From Paenibacillus taichungensis (GTDB lineage: Bacteria; Bacillota; Bacilli; Paenibacillales; Paenibacillaceae), in assembly GCF_003287275.1 (NCBI RefSeq), contig NZ_QEVW01000019.1, forward strand, positions 124,001 to 188,000: a DNA stretch of 64,000 nt. The letters run 5' to 3'. Positions 42,068 through 50,981 of the stretch are shown piece after piece; positions within the stretch are counted from its first letter, which is position 1, and each line of letters begins with the position of its first letter. The notes below the pieces were generated by a model. It searched no databases, was not told the DNA's origin, and saw only the letters and a program-made list of their open reading frames with translations. Position numbers and translations under genes: made by a program.

Positions 42068-42673
42068 TTATGGTTCGATTCTAAGATCGAAATTGGGCTC
42101 ACACATATAGTCGATCGGGTAGAGATCATCTCTCGCCGATATTAATGCACGAAGGTGCAGGTAACGATTATGGGGTTGCACCACAACATCACCGATAGAA
42201 TAGGGGACAAGTTCAGCTACGACGAAAACGTCCTCTGCGTGGTTACATTTGAAGATTACGTTGTTCGGATTACATACTTCCTCCATATAACTGTAGGTCA
42301 TGACATGGAAGGAACGTGCTTTCCAATTCGTCTTAATCACTTTATAGGACTGCGTCCGCACAAGATTGAGGTAACGCTCCAGTGAAAAGGTATGCTCGAA
42401 CTGAGTGATATACCCCTTTTTATCCACATCAATCGTAAATTCTACGTCATAGCTTACATGAAACTCTTCCTTGTACGTTCCCTTCATCATCTTCATCGCA
42501 TTAAAATATGATCCGAATTCGGGATCTTCTACATAGGGAATGGCAATGAGTTCAGCGTTAATGTGATGAGTAATCTCGCTGTTGCTGGAAATACCCGTAT
42601 TAAACTTGGTAGGCTGAAGGTCAATTGACCCAATCATGCTCCCGGGGAAACCGGGACTGCAACTTATTCGCAT
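42068..42673 (-). CDS. Hypothetical protein
   Basis: Protein of 201 residues without signal peptide or TM. Visible phrases are TGISSNSEITHHINAELIAIPYVEDPEFGSYFNAMKMM and EEFHVSYDVEFTIDVDKKGYITQFEHTFSLERYLNLVRTQSYKVIKTNWKARSFHVMTYSY, suggesting an alpha/beta cytoplasmic fold. I recognise no family. Start ATG 42673 has AAGGGG six bases upstream; the ATG two codons earlier abuts the box. Base composition resembles its neighbours. Confidence 0.6.
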   Translation of the reverse strand: MRISCSPGFPGSMIGSIDLQPTKFNTGISSNSEITHHINAELIAIPYVEDPEFGSYFNAMKMMKGTYKEEFHVSYDVEFTIDVDKKGYITQFEHTFSLERYLNLVRTQSYKVIKTNWKARSFHVMTYSYMEEVCNPNNVIFKCNHAEDVFVVAELVPYSIGDVVVQPHNRYLHLRALISARDDLYPIDYMCEPNFDLRIEP

Positions 42674-42930
42674 AGTCATCCCCTTCGTTGTTAGTTAATC
42701 ATTAGACGAAAGAATGAAGGTAAAGTTGCTCCAGAATAAGGAAATTGAGGCTGGGTATGAATGAACCTATTTCCAATCGCCTTGCTCTTTTGATACAGTA
42801 TTCATAGTAAAACCCGTGAGGATATATTGTATATCGAACAATCACTTCAAGAACTGATGCACAATGCGTGCGCGGAGGCACGTTTCGATCAGATAATAAT
42901 AATTCGTTTATTTTGAAAGGAGCCCATTCC

Positions 42931-43410
42931 ATGAATGTGAAAGATAACTTGATTGAACAGCAGTCCCTAACTTTCGTAGGCATTAAAAGAACATTCTCTT
43001 GTGTGGATGGCGAGAATTTGAGAGAGATTCCAAAGATGTGGCAGGAAGCTTTGGCGGACGGAATAGAAGATCGTTTAAACGAGTTTAATAACGGGGCCGT
43101 CTCCGGTTTGGTCGGCATTTGTATAGATCAAAGGGAATTACACAGCGATCAAATGGAATACTGGATCGCAACCTCACACTCCGGGGAAGTACCTGAGGGT
43201 TTGTTCTCAATAGAGATTCCCGCGTCCCACTGGATGGTGTTTGAAGCCGATGAGTTGGCGCCAGAAGCGATACAGCAGTTGTGGAAGTATATTATGAGCG
43301 AATGGTTCGGAGCCACCCCTTACAAGCACGCAGGAATTCCGGAACTTGAGGTATACCCTGGTCAGGGTCTTCCTCCTCAAGTATGGATCCCTGTTAAACC
43401 GTTATCGTGA
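42931..43410 (+). CDS. GyrI-like/AraC effector-binding-domain protein
   Basis: Cytoplasmic protein of 159 residues. QQSLTFVGIKRTFSCVDGENLREIPKMWQEALADGIEDRLNEF, then GLVGICIDQRELHSDQMEYWIATSHSGEVPEGLFSIEIPASHWMVFEADELAPEAIQQLWKYIMSEWF, matches the stand-alone effector-binding (GyrI-like/SOUL-type) fold, which binds small hydrophobic ligands without a DNA-binding domain. AAAGGAG lies nine bases before ATG 42931. A truncated copy of the repeat element begins just after its stop codon. Confidence 0.8.
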   Translation: MNVKDNLIEQQSLTFVGIKRTFSCVDGENLREIPKMWQEALADGIEDRLNEFNNGAVSGLVGICIDQRELHSDQMEYWIATSHSGEVPEGLFSIEIPASHWMVFEADELAPEAIQQLWKYIMSEWFGATPYKHAGIPELEVYPGQGLPPQVWIPVKPLS

Positions 43411-43416
43411 TTTAAC

Positions 43417-43479
43417 GGATAACATCGATCGGAAGGTAGTTCTGTCATTGGAGTGGCAAGTGTAAATAACCTTTAGTTC
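43417..43479 (+). repeat. Truncated copy of an interspersed repeat element
   Basis: The 63 bases from GGATAACATCGATCGG to CTTTAGTTC match 44697-44758 at 54 positions with one gap by hand alignment. The hairpin-rich 5' part present in the other copy is missing. Both copies point the same way and flank the gene pair 43547-44439. Confidence 0.75.
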
Positions 43480-43546
43480 AATTATATAGTACTAGAGGGT
43501 TTACTCACCATGGCTGCATCATGTTCTATTCATTAGGAGGCTTAAT

Positions 43547-43996
43547 ATGTTATCCAATAAAGTAATTGATTATTGTCAAAATCAGGGCTGGTGGCATGAA
43601 GATGTGCCGGCAGAGTACGAAAAAGCCTTACGTAAACTGGGTATTGATCTTGAATCTGATTTTGCACATTTTTATTTGCATGCTGATGATGGTCCGACCT
43701 TTTACAGCAGACATCAGGAGATCTATCAGATCTGCTGGGTGATGGAAAACACCGTATATTTGGAGGACATGACGGTGGCTCAACTCACGTTAGGATTGCC
43801 AGAAGCCTACATCCCGCTGGACAGCTTTGAGGGCGAGGGTGGATTCTTTTATAACCGCCAAACGGGAGATGTGGCTCTGGTCGAGCTTGGTGAATCGATT
43901 GAACGTTTCCTGAGTGGTGAAAGTACACCGCAGTGGGCGAACTTCAATACCTTTTTGGAATGGTATTTCGAACTGGAGGAGGAGGTTGCGGAGTGA
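43547..43996 (+). CDS. SMI1/KNR4 (SUKH) family protein, candidate immunity protein
   Basis: Acidic cytoplasmic protein of 149 residues. VIDYCQNQGWWHEDVPAEYEKALRKLGIDLESDFAHFYLHADDGPTFYSRHQEIYQICW, then GLPEAYIPLDSFEGEGGFFYNRQTGDVALVELG, is the SUKH pattern of helix, acidic loop and GGFFYN-type strand. SUKH proteins are commonly immunity factors of polymorphic toxins; no toxin gene is adjacent, so it may be an orphan or a housekeeping member. AGGAGG lies seven bases before ATG. Its stop overlaps the GTG start of the next gene, so the two are translationally coupled. Confidence 0.82.
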   Translation: MLSNKVIDYCQNQGWWHEDVPAEYEKALRKLGIDLESDFAHFYLHADDGPTFYSRHQEIYQICWVMENTVYLEDMTVAQLTLGLPEAYIPLDSFEGEGGFFYNRQTGDVALVELGESIERFLSGESTPQWANFNTFLEWYFELEEEVAE

Positions 43997-44439
43997 AAGA
44001 TTTGACGCCGGAGCATCCCGAACTGGAGAGACGAATTATTGAAACGGTAGAAGCAGGCAATGTTCTGGATGAAACGCAGCAGCATGAGCAAGCCCTGATC
44101 TATTATGATCAGGCTTGGGGGATGCTGCCTGAGCCAAAGACGGACTGGGAAATGGCAAGCTGGATCGCTTCCTGTCACGTGAATGCACATATGGACATGG
44201 AGCAATACGCGCTGGCGAAGCCATGGGCTGAAATCGCACTGCAAACGCGAAGCTCGGATATTAATACCGGGCCGTGGATTGAGCTGGGTATAGTCTGCAT
44301 GAGGCTAGAGCAGCATGATGAAGCTTTTGCAAATTTGGACCTGGCGTATGTATATGGCAAGGAGAGAGCGTTTCAAGGAAGCCCGCGTGACGTTTTGCAA
44401 TATTATAAGGAACAGAAGGCGAAGCGTGAACGAAACTGA
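43993..44439 (+). CDS. TPR-like helical repeat protein coupled to the SUKH gene
   Basis: Protein of 148 residues. GTG 43993 overlaps the SUKH stop and has GGAGGAGGAGG upstream. NVLDETQQHEQALIYYDQAWGMLPEPKTDWEMASWIASCHVNAHMDMEQYALAKPWAEIAL and PWIELGIVCMRLEQHDEAFANLDLAYVYGKE form two to three tetratricopeptide-like helix pairs. The C-terminus is basic (YKEQKAKRERN). TPR proteins mediate protein contacts; pairing with SUKH suggests a joint role in binding a partner toxin. This is inference. Confidence 0.75.
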   Translation: MKDLTPEHPELERRIIETVEAGNVLDETQQHEQALIYYDQAWGMLPEPKTDWEMASWIASCHVNAHMDMEQYALAKPWAEIALQTRSSDINTGPWIELGIVCMRLEQHDEAFANLDLAYVYGKERAFQGSPRDVLQYYKEQKAKRERN

Positions 44440-44457
44440 TTCTATTGGATTACAAAA

Positions 44458-44506
44458 AGAAAGGGTACCCTGTCTGCCAGATCATTGGCTGTGGGGTACC
44501 CTTTCT
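44458..44506. terminator. Hairpin between convergent units, likely terminator
   Basis: AGAAAGGGTACCC pairs with GGGTACCCTTTCT. The minus side is followed by a T-rich tail (TTTTTG), so it can end the exopolysaccharide operon; it also follows the TPR gene by 18 bases on the plus strand. Confidence 0.7.
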
Positions 44507-44549
44507 GATGACTTTACATAGATGCATGATCCTTCATCTATATTGGTTG

Positions 44550-44766
44550 AACTAAACATTTACACAGAAACGGAGAGGACAGAAGAAACCTGAAAAAGCG
44601 AAGCGTTCGCCTAAAAGCTTTCTGAAAGAAAGCAACATCGGAAGCATACGCTATCACCGGATTTTCCCTTTGAGAAAAGGGATAAAAAAAATCTGGGGAT
44701 AACAGCGATTGAAAGGTTGTTCTGTCATCGGAGTGCTTGTGTAAATAATCTTTAGTTCCTTATATG
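44550..44766 (+). repeat. Longer copy of a structured interspersed repeat element
   Basis: About 215 bases without a coding frame. It contains three simple hairpins: GCGAAGCGTTCGC (44598-44610), GCTTTCTGAAAGAAAGC (44617-44633) and TCCCTTTGAGAAAAGGGA (44665-44682). These are followed by the conserved tail at 44697-44758 that recurs at 43417-43479. The borders are approximate. It fills the gap between the SUKH/TPR pair and the 3' end of the exopolysaccharide operon. Confidence 0.65.
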
Positions 44767-44767
44767 G

Positions 44768-45979
44768 TTAATCTTTCGATCCATAAGGGAAAAATTCATC
44801 CACGAGATCCTGCGGTGATATCGATACAAAGACGTGATCCAGGTCGGTTTTGCTCGCGAAATCCACGATGTCTTCTGTATAATACCGTGGATCAATCAGG
44901 TAAATCTCAGACACAACGGTCGACAGGAAGGAGATCATCGGCACGGCGAGAGAGTCCTTGATGAACAGCACCTTGAGTCCGTTGGGCTTGTCTTTGTTCA
45001 CCACATGAACGATTCCCTGATTTCCGTAGAGGTACGTAAAGTACTTGTCAGCGGTTAGATCATAGGTAGCTCCTTGCACATTCAGGGGATAGGTCGTGAG
45101 CAGAGCGTCCTCAAAGCGACCGTTCAATGTAGCTTCCGTCTCGCCGGTCTTGAAGTAGAAGGAATAGTCCGTTTTGAACTTCGGATAAATCAGGTCAAAG
45201 TCATCGTCACCCGCAAAGTATTTCCCGGCTTTTCGCCCCTGTGATCCAATGAAAATATCCTGATACGGAACCACATTATAGTTATTTAAGTCGGTGAAAT
45301 AATGATCCGGGTCCAGCGGCTTATCGTACATGCCGTCCAGATGATTCACGAGCTGGCCAAAGGCCCAGAACGCGGTCTTGATTTTCCAGTGGTGATCCGT
45401 GGTGAAAAAGAGATCCTTTGCCGGAATACCACTTTTCAACAGACCTTCGCGCAGATCCACCGTATCGATACCATCCTGCTTGAGATTGGCGAGAAAGCCA
45501 TCGGCTGTTTCGTTGTTATAATTGTAAGGAATGCCTTCCGGGAACTGAGTATAACCACGTACGTATTTGTCGGGTGTCATTACATAGGTTAGCTTCGTTT
45601 TTGGGGCCAAATGAGCTCCCAGTGCAGCAACCCGATCGGACAGATCTTTCGTATCTGTCGGCCCTGTCGCGAAGTAGGTATAGTGCAGTTTTCCCTCCAT
45701 GTCTTTTACGACCTCGAAGTTGTTCTCCTCGTTCTTCCACATGAGTGACTGCATATATCCGTACGCTTCCACGAAGCCGAACTTATCGAAGACATGTTCA
45801 TTAATGTCGTCATCCAGTTCGTGAATCAGTTCTTTGGCTTCAGAATAATGATAGTCCGCTGAGGCCAGCGTCTTTTGGATCGGCCCGAAGGATTGAATAA
45901 TGTTCAGAACAGAGAATGTCACGAGCACGAGAATGAAGAGGAAAGCCGTGATTCTCTTTTTGGCAAAAAAGTTGTGCAT
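44768..45979 (-). CDS. DHHW/AlgX-AlgJ-like protein, putative exopolysaccharide O-acetyltransferase component
   Basis: Protein of 403 residues with an N-terminal signal-anchor (ITAFLFILVLVTFSVLNII at about 10-28) and an extracytoplasmic SGNH-like domain. The family phrase FFTTDHHWKIKTAFWAFGQL near 203-222 supplies the catalytic His pair, and VLFIKDSLAVPMISFLS near 349-365 the Ser block (KDS). It follows the MBOAT gene by 14 bases. In alginate and acetylated cellulose systems an MBOAT protein passes acetyl groups across the membrane and an SGNH/DHHW protein transfers them to the polymer. The same division of labour is inferred here. Confidence 0.82.
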   Translation of the reverse strand: MHNFFAKKRITAFLFILVLVTFSVLNIIQSFGPIQKTLASADYHYSEAKELIHELDDDINEHVFDKFGFVEAYGYMQSLMWKNEENNFEVVKDMEGKLHYTYFATGPTDTKDLSDRVAALGAHLAPKTKLTYVMTPDKYVRGYTQFPEGIPYNYNNETADGFLANLKQDGIDTVDLREGLLKSGIPAKDLFFTTDHHWKIKTAFWAFGQLVNHLDGMYDKPLDPDHYFTDLNNYNVVPYQDIFIGSQGRKAGKYFAGDDDFDLIYPKFKTDYSFYFKTGETEATLNGRFEDALLTTYPLNVQGATYDLTADKYFTYLYGNQGIVHVVNKDKPNGLKVLFIKDSLAVPMISFLSTVVSEIYLIDPRYYTEDIVDFASKTDLDHVFVSISPQDLVDEFFPYGSKD

Positions 45980-45993
45980 GCTTGTGCCTTCTC

Positions 45994-47415
45994 TCAGAAA
46001 TTGAAATAAATAAACGGATTGTATGTACCTTTGACCAGATACGATACACAGACCAGAAATAAAACGATGATTGTGACCGGGTACACCAGTTCCAATGGTT
46101 TGCTGAAACGTGCGCCGTCCACCATCAGTTTGTTCATTCGTGTGGCAATTGGCATGCAGAACACAATACCGAGGATGAAGAAGAGTGCGTACTCTCTCAG
46201 GAACATCCAGGTTGTATCACTCCAGAATCCATTGCCGTACAGTCCGAACATATTGCCCAGATAGTTGCCAGCTTGAAGCAGATCCGGTGAACGGAAGATC
46301 ACCCACCCGATGACCACAATAAACATCGCATAGAGATGCCGCAGCGGGTTGAAGCGGGTACCTTTATCAAAGTTAGAGATTTTCTCCAATGCAATGAATG
46401 CGAAGTTAATTAATCCCCAGACGACAAATGTCCACTCCGCGCCATGCCACACGCCAGTCAGTCCCCAGACGATGAGCAGATTGCGAATCATTTTATCCTT
46501 GTTGGTGACACGTGATCCCCCGAGTGGGAAATAGACATATTCTTTGAACCAGGTGCCGAGCGAGATATGCCAGCGACGCCAAAATTCAGTGATGGAGCGA
46601 GAGATATACGGATATCTGAAGTTCTCTTCGAACTTGAACCCGAACATGAGGGCTAGACCAATGGCCATATCGGAGTATCCTGAGAAATCAAAATAAATCT
46701 GCAACGTATAGGCGATGGCTCCAAGCCATGCCAGACTTGCCGGAATATCCGAGGTGCCACCCATGCTAAAGATGTGATCTGCGACAATCGCCATGCTGTT
46801 GGATAACAGCACCTTTTTACCCAGACCCACAATGAAGCGGCAGCAGCCGAGTGCGAACTTGTCCCAACTTTCCTTACGGTTGACCATCTGGTCTGCAATT
46901 GTGTTATAGCGCAGAATCGGTCCGGCAATGAGTTGAGGGAAGAAGGAGATATACAACGCCACATAGAAGAGGTTTTTCTGCACGGCACCATGTCCGCGAT
47001 ACACATCGATGACATAGGAAATTCCGTGGAAGGTGAAGAACGAGATTCCTAGCGGTAACGCGATATTCGGAATATTTAATCCAAAGCTTGTATTCTCATT
47101 CACAATACGAAGTGCAAAAGCCATGTATTTGAAGACAAACAGCATACCCAGATTGACGATAAGCATCAACGTAATGATGGTGTAAGCGGCATTCCGTCGT
47201 TCTCTGAACTTGTTCACAAGCAGGGCGAAGATATAGTTGAAACAGATGGAGGCCAGCATGATGAGGACAAACCACGGTTCACCCCATGCATAGAAGAATA
47301 GACTGGCAACCAGCAGCAGCATGTTTTTGGCCGTAACCGAGAATCTCAGTATGTAATACAGCCCCAGCACAAGCGGCAGAAAATAAAATAGAAAGATTAC
47401 ACTGGAAAAGAGCAC
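45994..47415 (-). CDS. MBOAT-family acyltransferase, AlgI/WssH/DltB-like
   Basis: Polytopic membrane protein of 473 residues. Family phrases are YFLPLVLGLYYILRF, LPLGISFFTFHGISYVIDVYRG, FFPQLIAGPILRY, FDFSGYSDMAIGLALMFGFKFEENFRYPYISRSITEFWRRWHISLGTWFKEYVYFPLGG and LLIVWGLTGVWHGAEWTFVVWGL, where the last contains the catalytic His of the MBOAT superfamily. GTG 47415 has AAGGAGG eight bases upstream. It is the third gene of the minus-strand operon and acts with the DHHW protein in O-acetylation of the polysaccharide made by the GT2 enzyme. Confidence 0.92.
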   Translation of the reverse strand: MLFSSVIFLFYFLPLVLGLYYILRFSVTAKNMLLLVASLFFYAWGEPWFVLIMLASICFNYIFALLVNKFRERRNAAYTIITLMLIVNLGMLFVFKYMAFALRIVNENTSFGLNIPNIALPLGISFFTFHGISYVIDVYRGHGAVQKNLFYVALYISFFPQLIAGPILRYNTIADQMVNRKESWDKFALGCCRFIVGLGKKVLLSNSMAIVADHIFSMGGTSDIPASLAWLGAIAYTLQIYFDFSGYSDMAIGLALMFGFKFEENFRYPYISRSITEFWRRWHISLGTWFKEYVYFPLGGSRVTNKDKMIRNLLIVWGLTGVWHGAEWTFVVWGLINFAFIALEKISNFDKGTRFNPLRHLYAMFIVVIGWVIFRSPDLLQAGNYLGNMFGLYGNGFWSDTTWMFLREYALFFILGIVFCMPIATRMNKLMVDGARFSKPLELVYPVTIIVLFLVCVSYLVKGTYNPFIYFNF

Positions 47416-47532
47416 TGCCTTTCCTCCTTGAGGATCATATAAGAGAGCACGTTGTATCTATTGATGCAACAGGCTCAAGTAAAACAGACAGACACCCGCA
47501 TCTCAAGATGCGAGTTGGTCTGCAAGGGTCGT

Positions 47533-48684
47533 TCACATGCGAAAAGGACGCCGTGCTTGTCGATCATTCCGGGACCGTCGCTTTCTGGTACCCTGAGTAT
47601 TCCGTTGTCTTCTCCACATCCAGTAGAGGACGAGTCCATGGATTCCGGCAGCTGTTAACAAGAGTCGAATAAACCATCCCACCGATGTTTTTATCAGTGG
47701 GTCCGCAGGGTTGAGCACCTTGGTAACTTCGGATGGGTCAGGAATAGAACGTGGCGTCCCGTCGTTCTCCTGAACATTCATGGCCGAAGAGCGATCCAGC
47801 ATGATGGTCTTTGTCAGATTCCATTTATTATTCACAAGTGCATGTATGGTGGTCTGCTCAGCAGCGACATCGGTATGAAGTGTCAGCAGTCCATACGGTG
47901 TAATGGATACTCCCTGCACGGGGGTGTCGAGCTGGAATGTTACTTCGGGTTTTTCTTCTGAGGAGAATTCAACACTGTATTGGGCAATGGATTCTCCGGC
48001 TACAGGTTTTACCACACGTTCGTCACCAGTCATTTGTATGGTGGTGAGCCCGTTCTCCACCACAGCTTGCTTTTTGGACAACGGCTTGATGTTGCCGATG
48101 CGGAAGCTCAGTTTGGTGTTTTCGGGAGTTGTGGTTGTAATGCCCCAGCCAATGACTTTACCCAAGTTCACCTGACCTGCCGTGCTGGCCTTGTCCTGGA
48201 CCATCAGGCTGGAAAAGGGGATGCGGATCTGTCCGACAAATCCCGGTTCCAATGCAATCAGGCCGGATATCGGGCGGACCAGTTCAGCCTGTCCGGTTGA
48301 TTTCTCGACTACGATGACGTTTCGGTCATCAGACACAGTAAGGGAGGTTTTATCCGCTCGGGTCAGTACGATATTAAGAGGCAACTTTCGGTCCGATTCA
48401 TTGCGGATGGAGAAGGTCAAAGCCCCATAGCCTGACCAGTCTCGATTCTGCAGCTCATAGACGTAGGCCGAATAGTATCCTTTTTTGAGCCCCTGAGTGG
48501 AGGTCTTAATTTGGATACTGCCTTGGTTATCAACGCTGGCGTCTACTTTGGCTCCATTGTTCCATTCATGGAGTGTACTCCCATTCACCTTAAGCTGCTC
48601 TGCCTGAACAGCCTGAATGGGATACACGTTCCACAACACAACAAGACTGGCGACAAGTGTAAGTTGTTTCCACTTCTTGATCAT
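47533..48684 (-). CDS. Exported membrane-anchored protein of the exopolysaccharide operon
   Basis: Protein of 383 residues. A signal peptide (KKWKQLTLVASLVVLWNVYPIQAVQA) is followed by two beta-sandwich-like regions; the first, YSAYVYELQNRDWSGYGALTFSIRNESDRKLPLNIVL, resembles carbohydrate-binding modules. A C-terminal TM (IRLLLTAAGIHGLVLYWMW near 345-363) and an Arg-rich cytoplasmic tail follow. It is encoded 17 bases after the GT2 gene. By position it may take the place of BcsB, the extracytoplasmic partner of cellulose synthase, but it is much shorter than BcsB and I see no direct homology. GGGGAGG precedes the ATG. Confidence 0.7.
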   Translation of the reverse strand: MIKKWKQLTLVASLVVLWNVYPIQAVQAEQLKVNGSTLHEWNNGAKVDASVDNQGSIQIKTSTQGLKKGYYSAYVYELQNRDWSGYGALTFSIRNESDRKLPLNIVLTRADKTSLTVSDDRNVIVVEKSTGQAELVRPISGLIALEPGFVGQIRIPFSSLMVQDKASTAGQVNLGKVIGWGITTTTPENTKLSFRIGNIKPLSKKQAVVENGLTTIQMTGDERVVKPVAGESIAQYSVEFSSEEKPEVTFQLDTPVQGVSITPYGLLTLHTDVAAEQTTIHALVNNKWNLTKTIMLDRSSAMNVQENDGTPRSIPDPSEVTKVLNPADPLIKTSVGWFIRLLLTAAGIHGLVLYWMWRRQRNTQGTRKRRSRNDRQARRPFRM

Positions 48685-48701
48685 GATTTTTTGCCTCCCC
48701 T

Positions 48702-50981
48702 CTATAGATAAGCCATCTCGTTCAGTTCGTCTGAAGAGATGTTGTTCTTGCCCTGGGATACAGGGCCTGTTTTACCCAACTGGACATGTTCCTTATTCCA
48801 CTGTTTTAGCAGAGCTTCCAAGGTTGGCATCTGATGGTTGCGAGCAACATCACGAATATTGGTCACACGGTACAGATTGCCTCGTTTGTTACGCAGGGAC
48901 TGCACCCACATGCATTCCAGTGAGATGTCTTCGCCAAGCGGAAGTTGGATCTCATTGGCCAAATCATGAGGCTCCACCTCCACCAAGACGAATTCATAGT
49001 TGAAATCCAGCAATGTCACGGTTCCATGATCTGCCGTTGGCAATTCGCGATTTAGCGCAATTCGTGCCAGCTTCCGGTTGGACATGAATTCACTCTGACC
49101 TCTACGTACAAAATTCAGGCGAATGTCTTCAAATGTACTGATATCCTTGTCCAGCTTCTGAGGCAGCGTAGGTTCGCGATCATAGATGATATGCAGCAGC
49201 TGGCGCTGCTCTTGTTCCGTGATATCCGTAACCGTAAAAGCATATTTCCAGCGGTTCCCGATCGAAGCGACATGTGCCACCTTACCAGTAAACTCGCTTG
49301 AATATCGATCATTCACCAGTTTAATGCCAATCTCCATATCACTTGGAATGTACTTCGGTGTATCCAGTATAACGGAAATGCCGCCTTCCGAGAGATCGTT
49401 GGTGATGCAGGAGATGACCTCCCCTTCCGTTGTGAGCGTGCAATCCACAGCAGCCGTTGAGCGCTCATGATTGCGGAACACTTTGCGTCCAGCCAGGAAG
49501 AAGATCGACATCATGATGTTGTAGAAATTAATCAATAACCAGTACAGCACAACGAGGAAACCAATCGTTCCCTGGCTAAATGTCCAATGGATACAATTCA
49601 CGATTCCGATAATGGACAGTACCGCCAGAATCAGATGAGGAATCATCTGTTTAATCTGATAGTTCCGATCATCATTTTGAGCGCCGTCTTTGCGGGTAAC
49701 GACGAATTTGTTCATCGTGATACCCAGAGTTTCCAGAATGACGGCAGGCAGAAGGGAAGGGAACAAAATGGTCTCATATACATTGGTCCATTTGGTGGTT
49801 CGAATATTGCCGGATAACATCCGCAGACAGGTGTTGGTCAACAGATACATCGGCAACCAGAACACGAGAATCTCCAGAATGGTACATTTCACAACCAGAA
49901 CGCCGAACACGGCAAACAGTATGGGTGACATGATGTACAGCAGTCGTTTTAAACCGGAGTACCAGTAGGTAATCGATGAGATGTAGTTCAGTTTTTGCGC
50001 AAAACTAAGTCCCTTTTTGAAGAGAAGGTTCATTTTTTTACCTGTCTGGATACAACCACGCGCCCAGCGCTGACGCTGTTTGATCAGACTTTTCAGATCA
50101 CCGGGAGCAAGTCCCGAGGCCAGTACTTTATTGGTAGCGAAGCAGCGATACCCTTTGCTCTGCATTTCAATACCAGTGGCAAAATCCTCTGTAATGGAAC
50201 CGGTATAGAAACCGCCGACATCTTCCAGTGCCTGTCTGGAGAGTACAGTATTTGTTCCTCCATAGATGACGGAGTTGGATTTGTTACGTCCCACCTGTAC
50301 GTCCCGATAGAAATAGTCCTGTTCATTCGGTATCCGGTTCTCGGAGTACAGATTGTACTGGAACTGATCCGGATTATAGAAGCTCTGTGGTGTCTGCACA
50401 AAACCAATTTTTTCTCCGGTCAAAAAATAGGGAACGCACGACGTCAGAAAATCATGTTTTGGAATCATGTCTGCATCAAAGGTGACGATTAGCGGGGAAG
50501 AAGTATGCTTCATGGCATTGTTCAGGTTACCCGCCTTGGCGTGTATATGCTCCGTTCGCGTAAGGTAGTTGATCCCCAGATGAGCAGCCAGTTCTCTCAT
50601 TTCTGGACGATTGGAGTCATCACACAGATGGATATGTACTTTGGAGCGATCAGGATAATCCATATTCAGACAGCCATTAATCGTTTTGAACAGAAGCGAA
50701 GTGGGTTCATTATAAGTTGCGATAAATACATCCACATCCGGATATAAGGCTTCGTCAACAACGGGAAGTTCGGGATATTCGAGCCGGGTCATATTGTAAA
50801 AATGGACGGCGAGTTCGAACATACCTATAAGTTCGACAATGAGGAGGGCAAGACCTGCGGTTACGGCGAGAGGGCCATGTCCGAAAGGAATGGTGAAAAA
50901 TGTACGCCAAATGACGTAAATACAAGACATAATCACAGTAGCTGTGACAAGTATCTTGTTGCGTGTACTTAAGTAGTTCAA
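48702..50981 (-). CDS. Cellulose synthase-like GT2 glycosyltransferase with PilZ domain (BcsA-like)
   Basis: Processive membrane synthase of 759 residues. N-terminal TM helices precede the GT2 core: VDVFIATYNEPTSLLFKTINGC, DDSNRPEMRELA, VTFDADMIPKHDFL (DxD), GSITEDFATGIEM (TED) and KQRQRWARGCIQTGK (QxxRW). A second TM bundle follows. A PilZ domain near 545-660 has RNHER and NDLSEGG, the RxxxR and (D/N)xSxxG motifs that bind c-di-GMP. I chose TTG 50981, preceded by GGAAGAGG at seven bases; the GTG at 51017 has no box. First gene of the operon; it polymerises a beta-glucan or similar polymer under c-di-GMP control. Confidence 0.9.
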   Translation of the reverse strand: MNYLSTRNKILVTATVIMSCIYVIWRTFFTIPFGHGPLAVTAGLALLIVELIGMFELAVHFYNMTRLEYPELPVVDEALYPDVDVFIATYNEPTSLLFKTINGCLNMDYPDRSKVHIHLCDDSNRPEMRELAAHLGINYLTRTEHIHAKAGNLNNAMKHTSSPLIVTFDADMIPKHDFLTSCVPYFLTGEKIGFVQTPQSFYNPDQFQYNLYSENRIPNEQDYFYRDVQVGRNKSNSVIYGGTNTVLSRQALEDVGGFYTGSITEDFATGIEMQSKGYRCFATNKVLASGLAPGDLKSLIKQRQRWARGCIQTGKKMNLLFKKGLSFAQKLNYISSITYWYSGLKRLLYIMSPILFAVFGVLVVKCTILEILVFWLPMYLLTNTCLRMLSGNIRTTKWTNVYETILFPSLLPAVILETLGITMNKFVVTRKDGAQNDDRNYQIKQMIPHLILAVLSIIGIVNCIHWTFSQGTIGFLVVLYWLLINFYNIMMSIFFLAGRKVFRNHERSTAAVDCTLTTEGEVISCITNDLSEGGISVILDTPKYIPSDMEIGIKLVNDRYSSEFTGKVAHVASIGNRWKYAFTVTDITEQEQRQLLHIIYDREPTLPQKLDKDISTFEDIRLNFVRRGQSEFMSNRKLARIALNRELPTADHGTVTLLDFNYEFVLVEVEPHDLANEIQLPLGEDISLECMWVQSLRNKRGNLYRVTNIRDVARNHQMPTLEALLKQWNKEHVQLGKTGPVSQGKNNISSDELNEMAYL

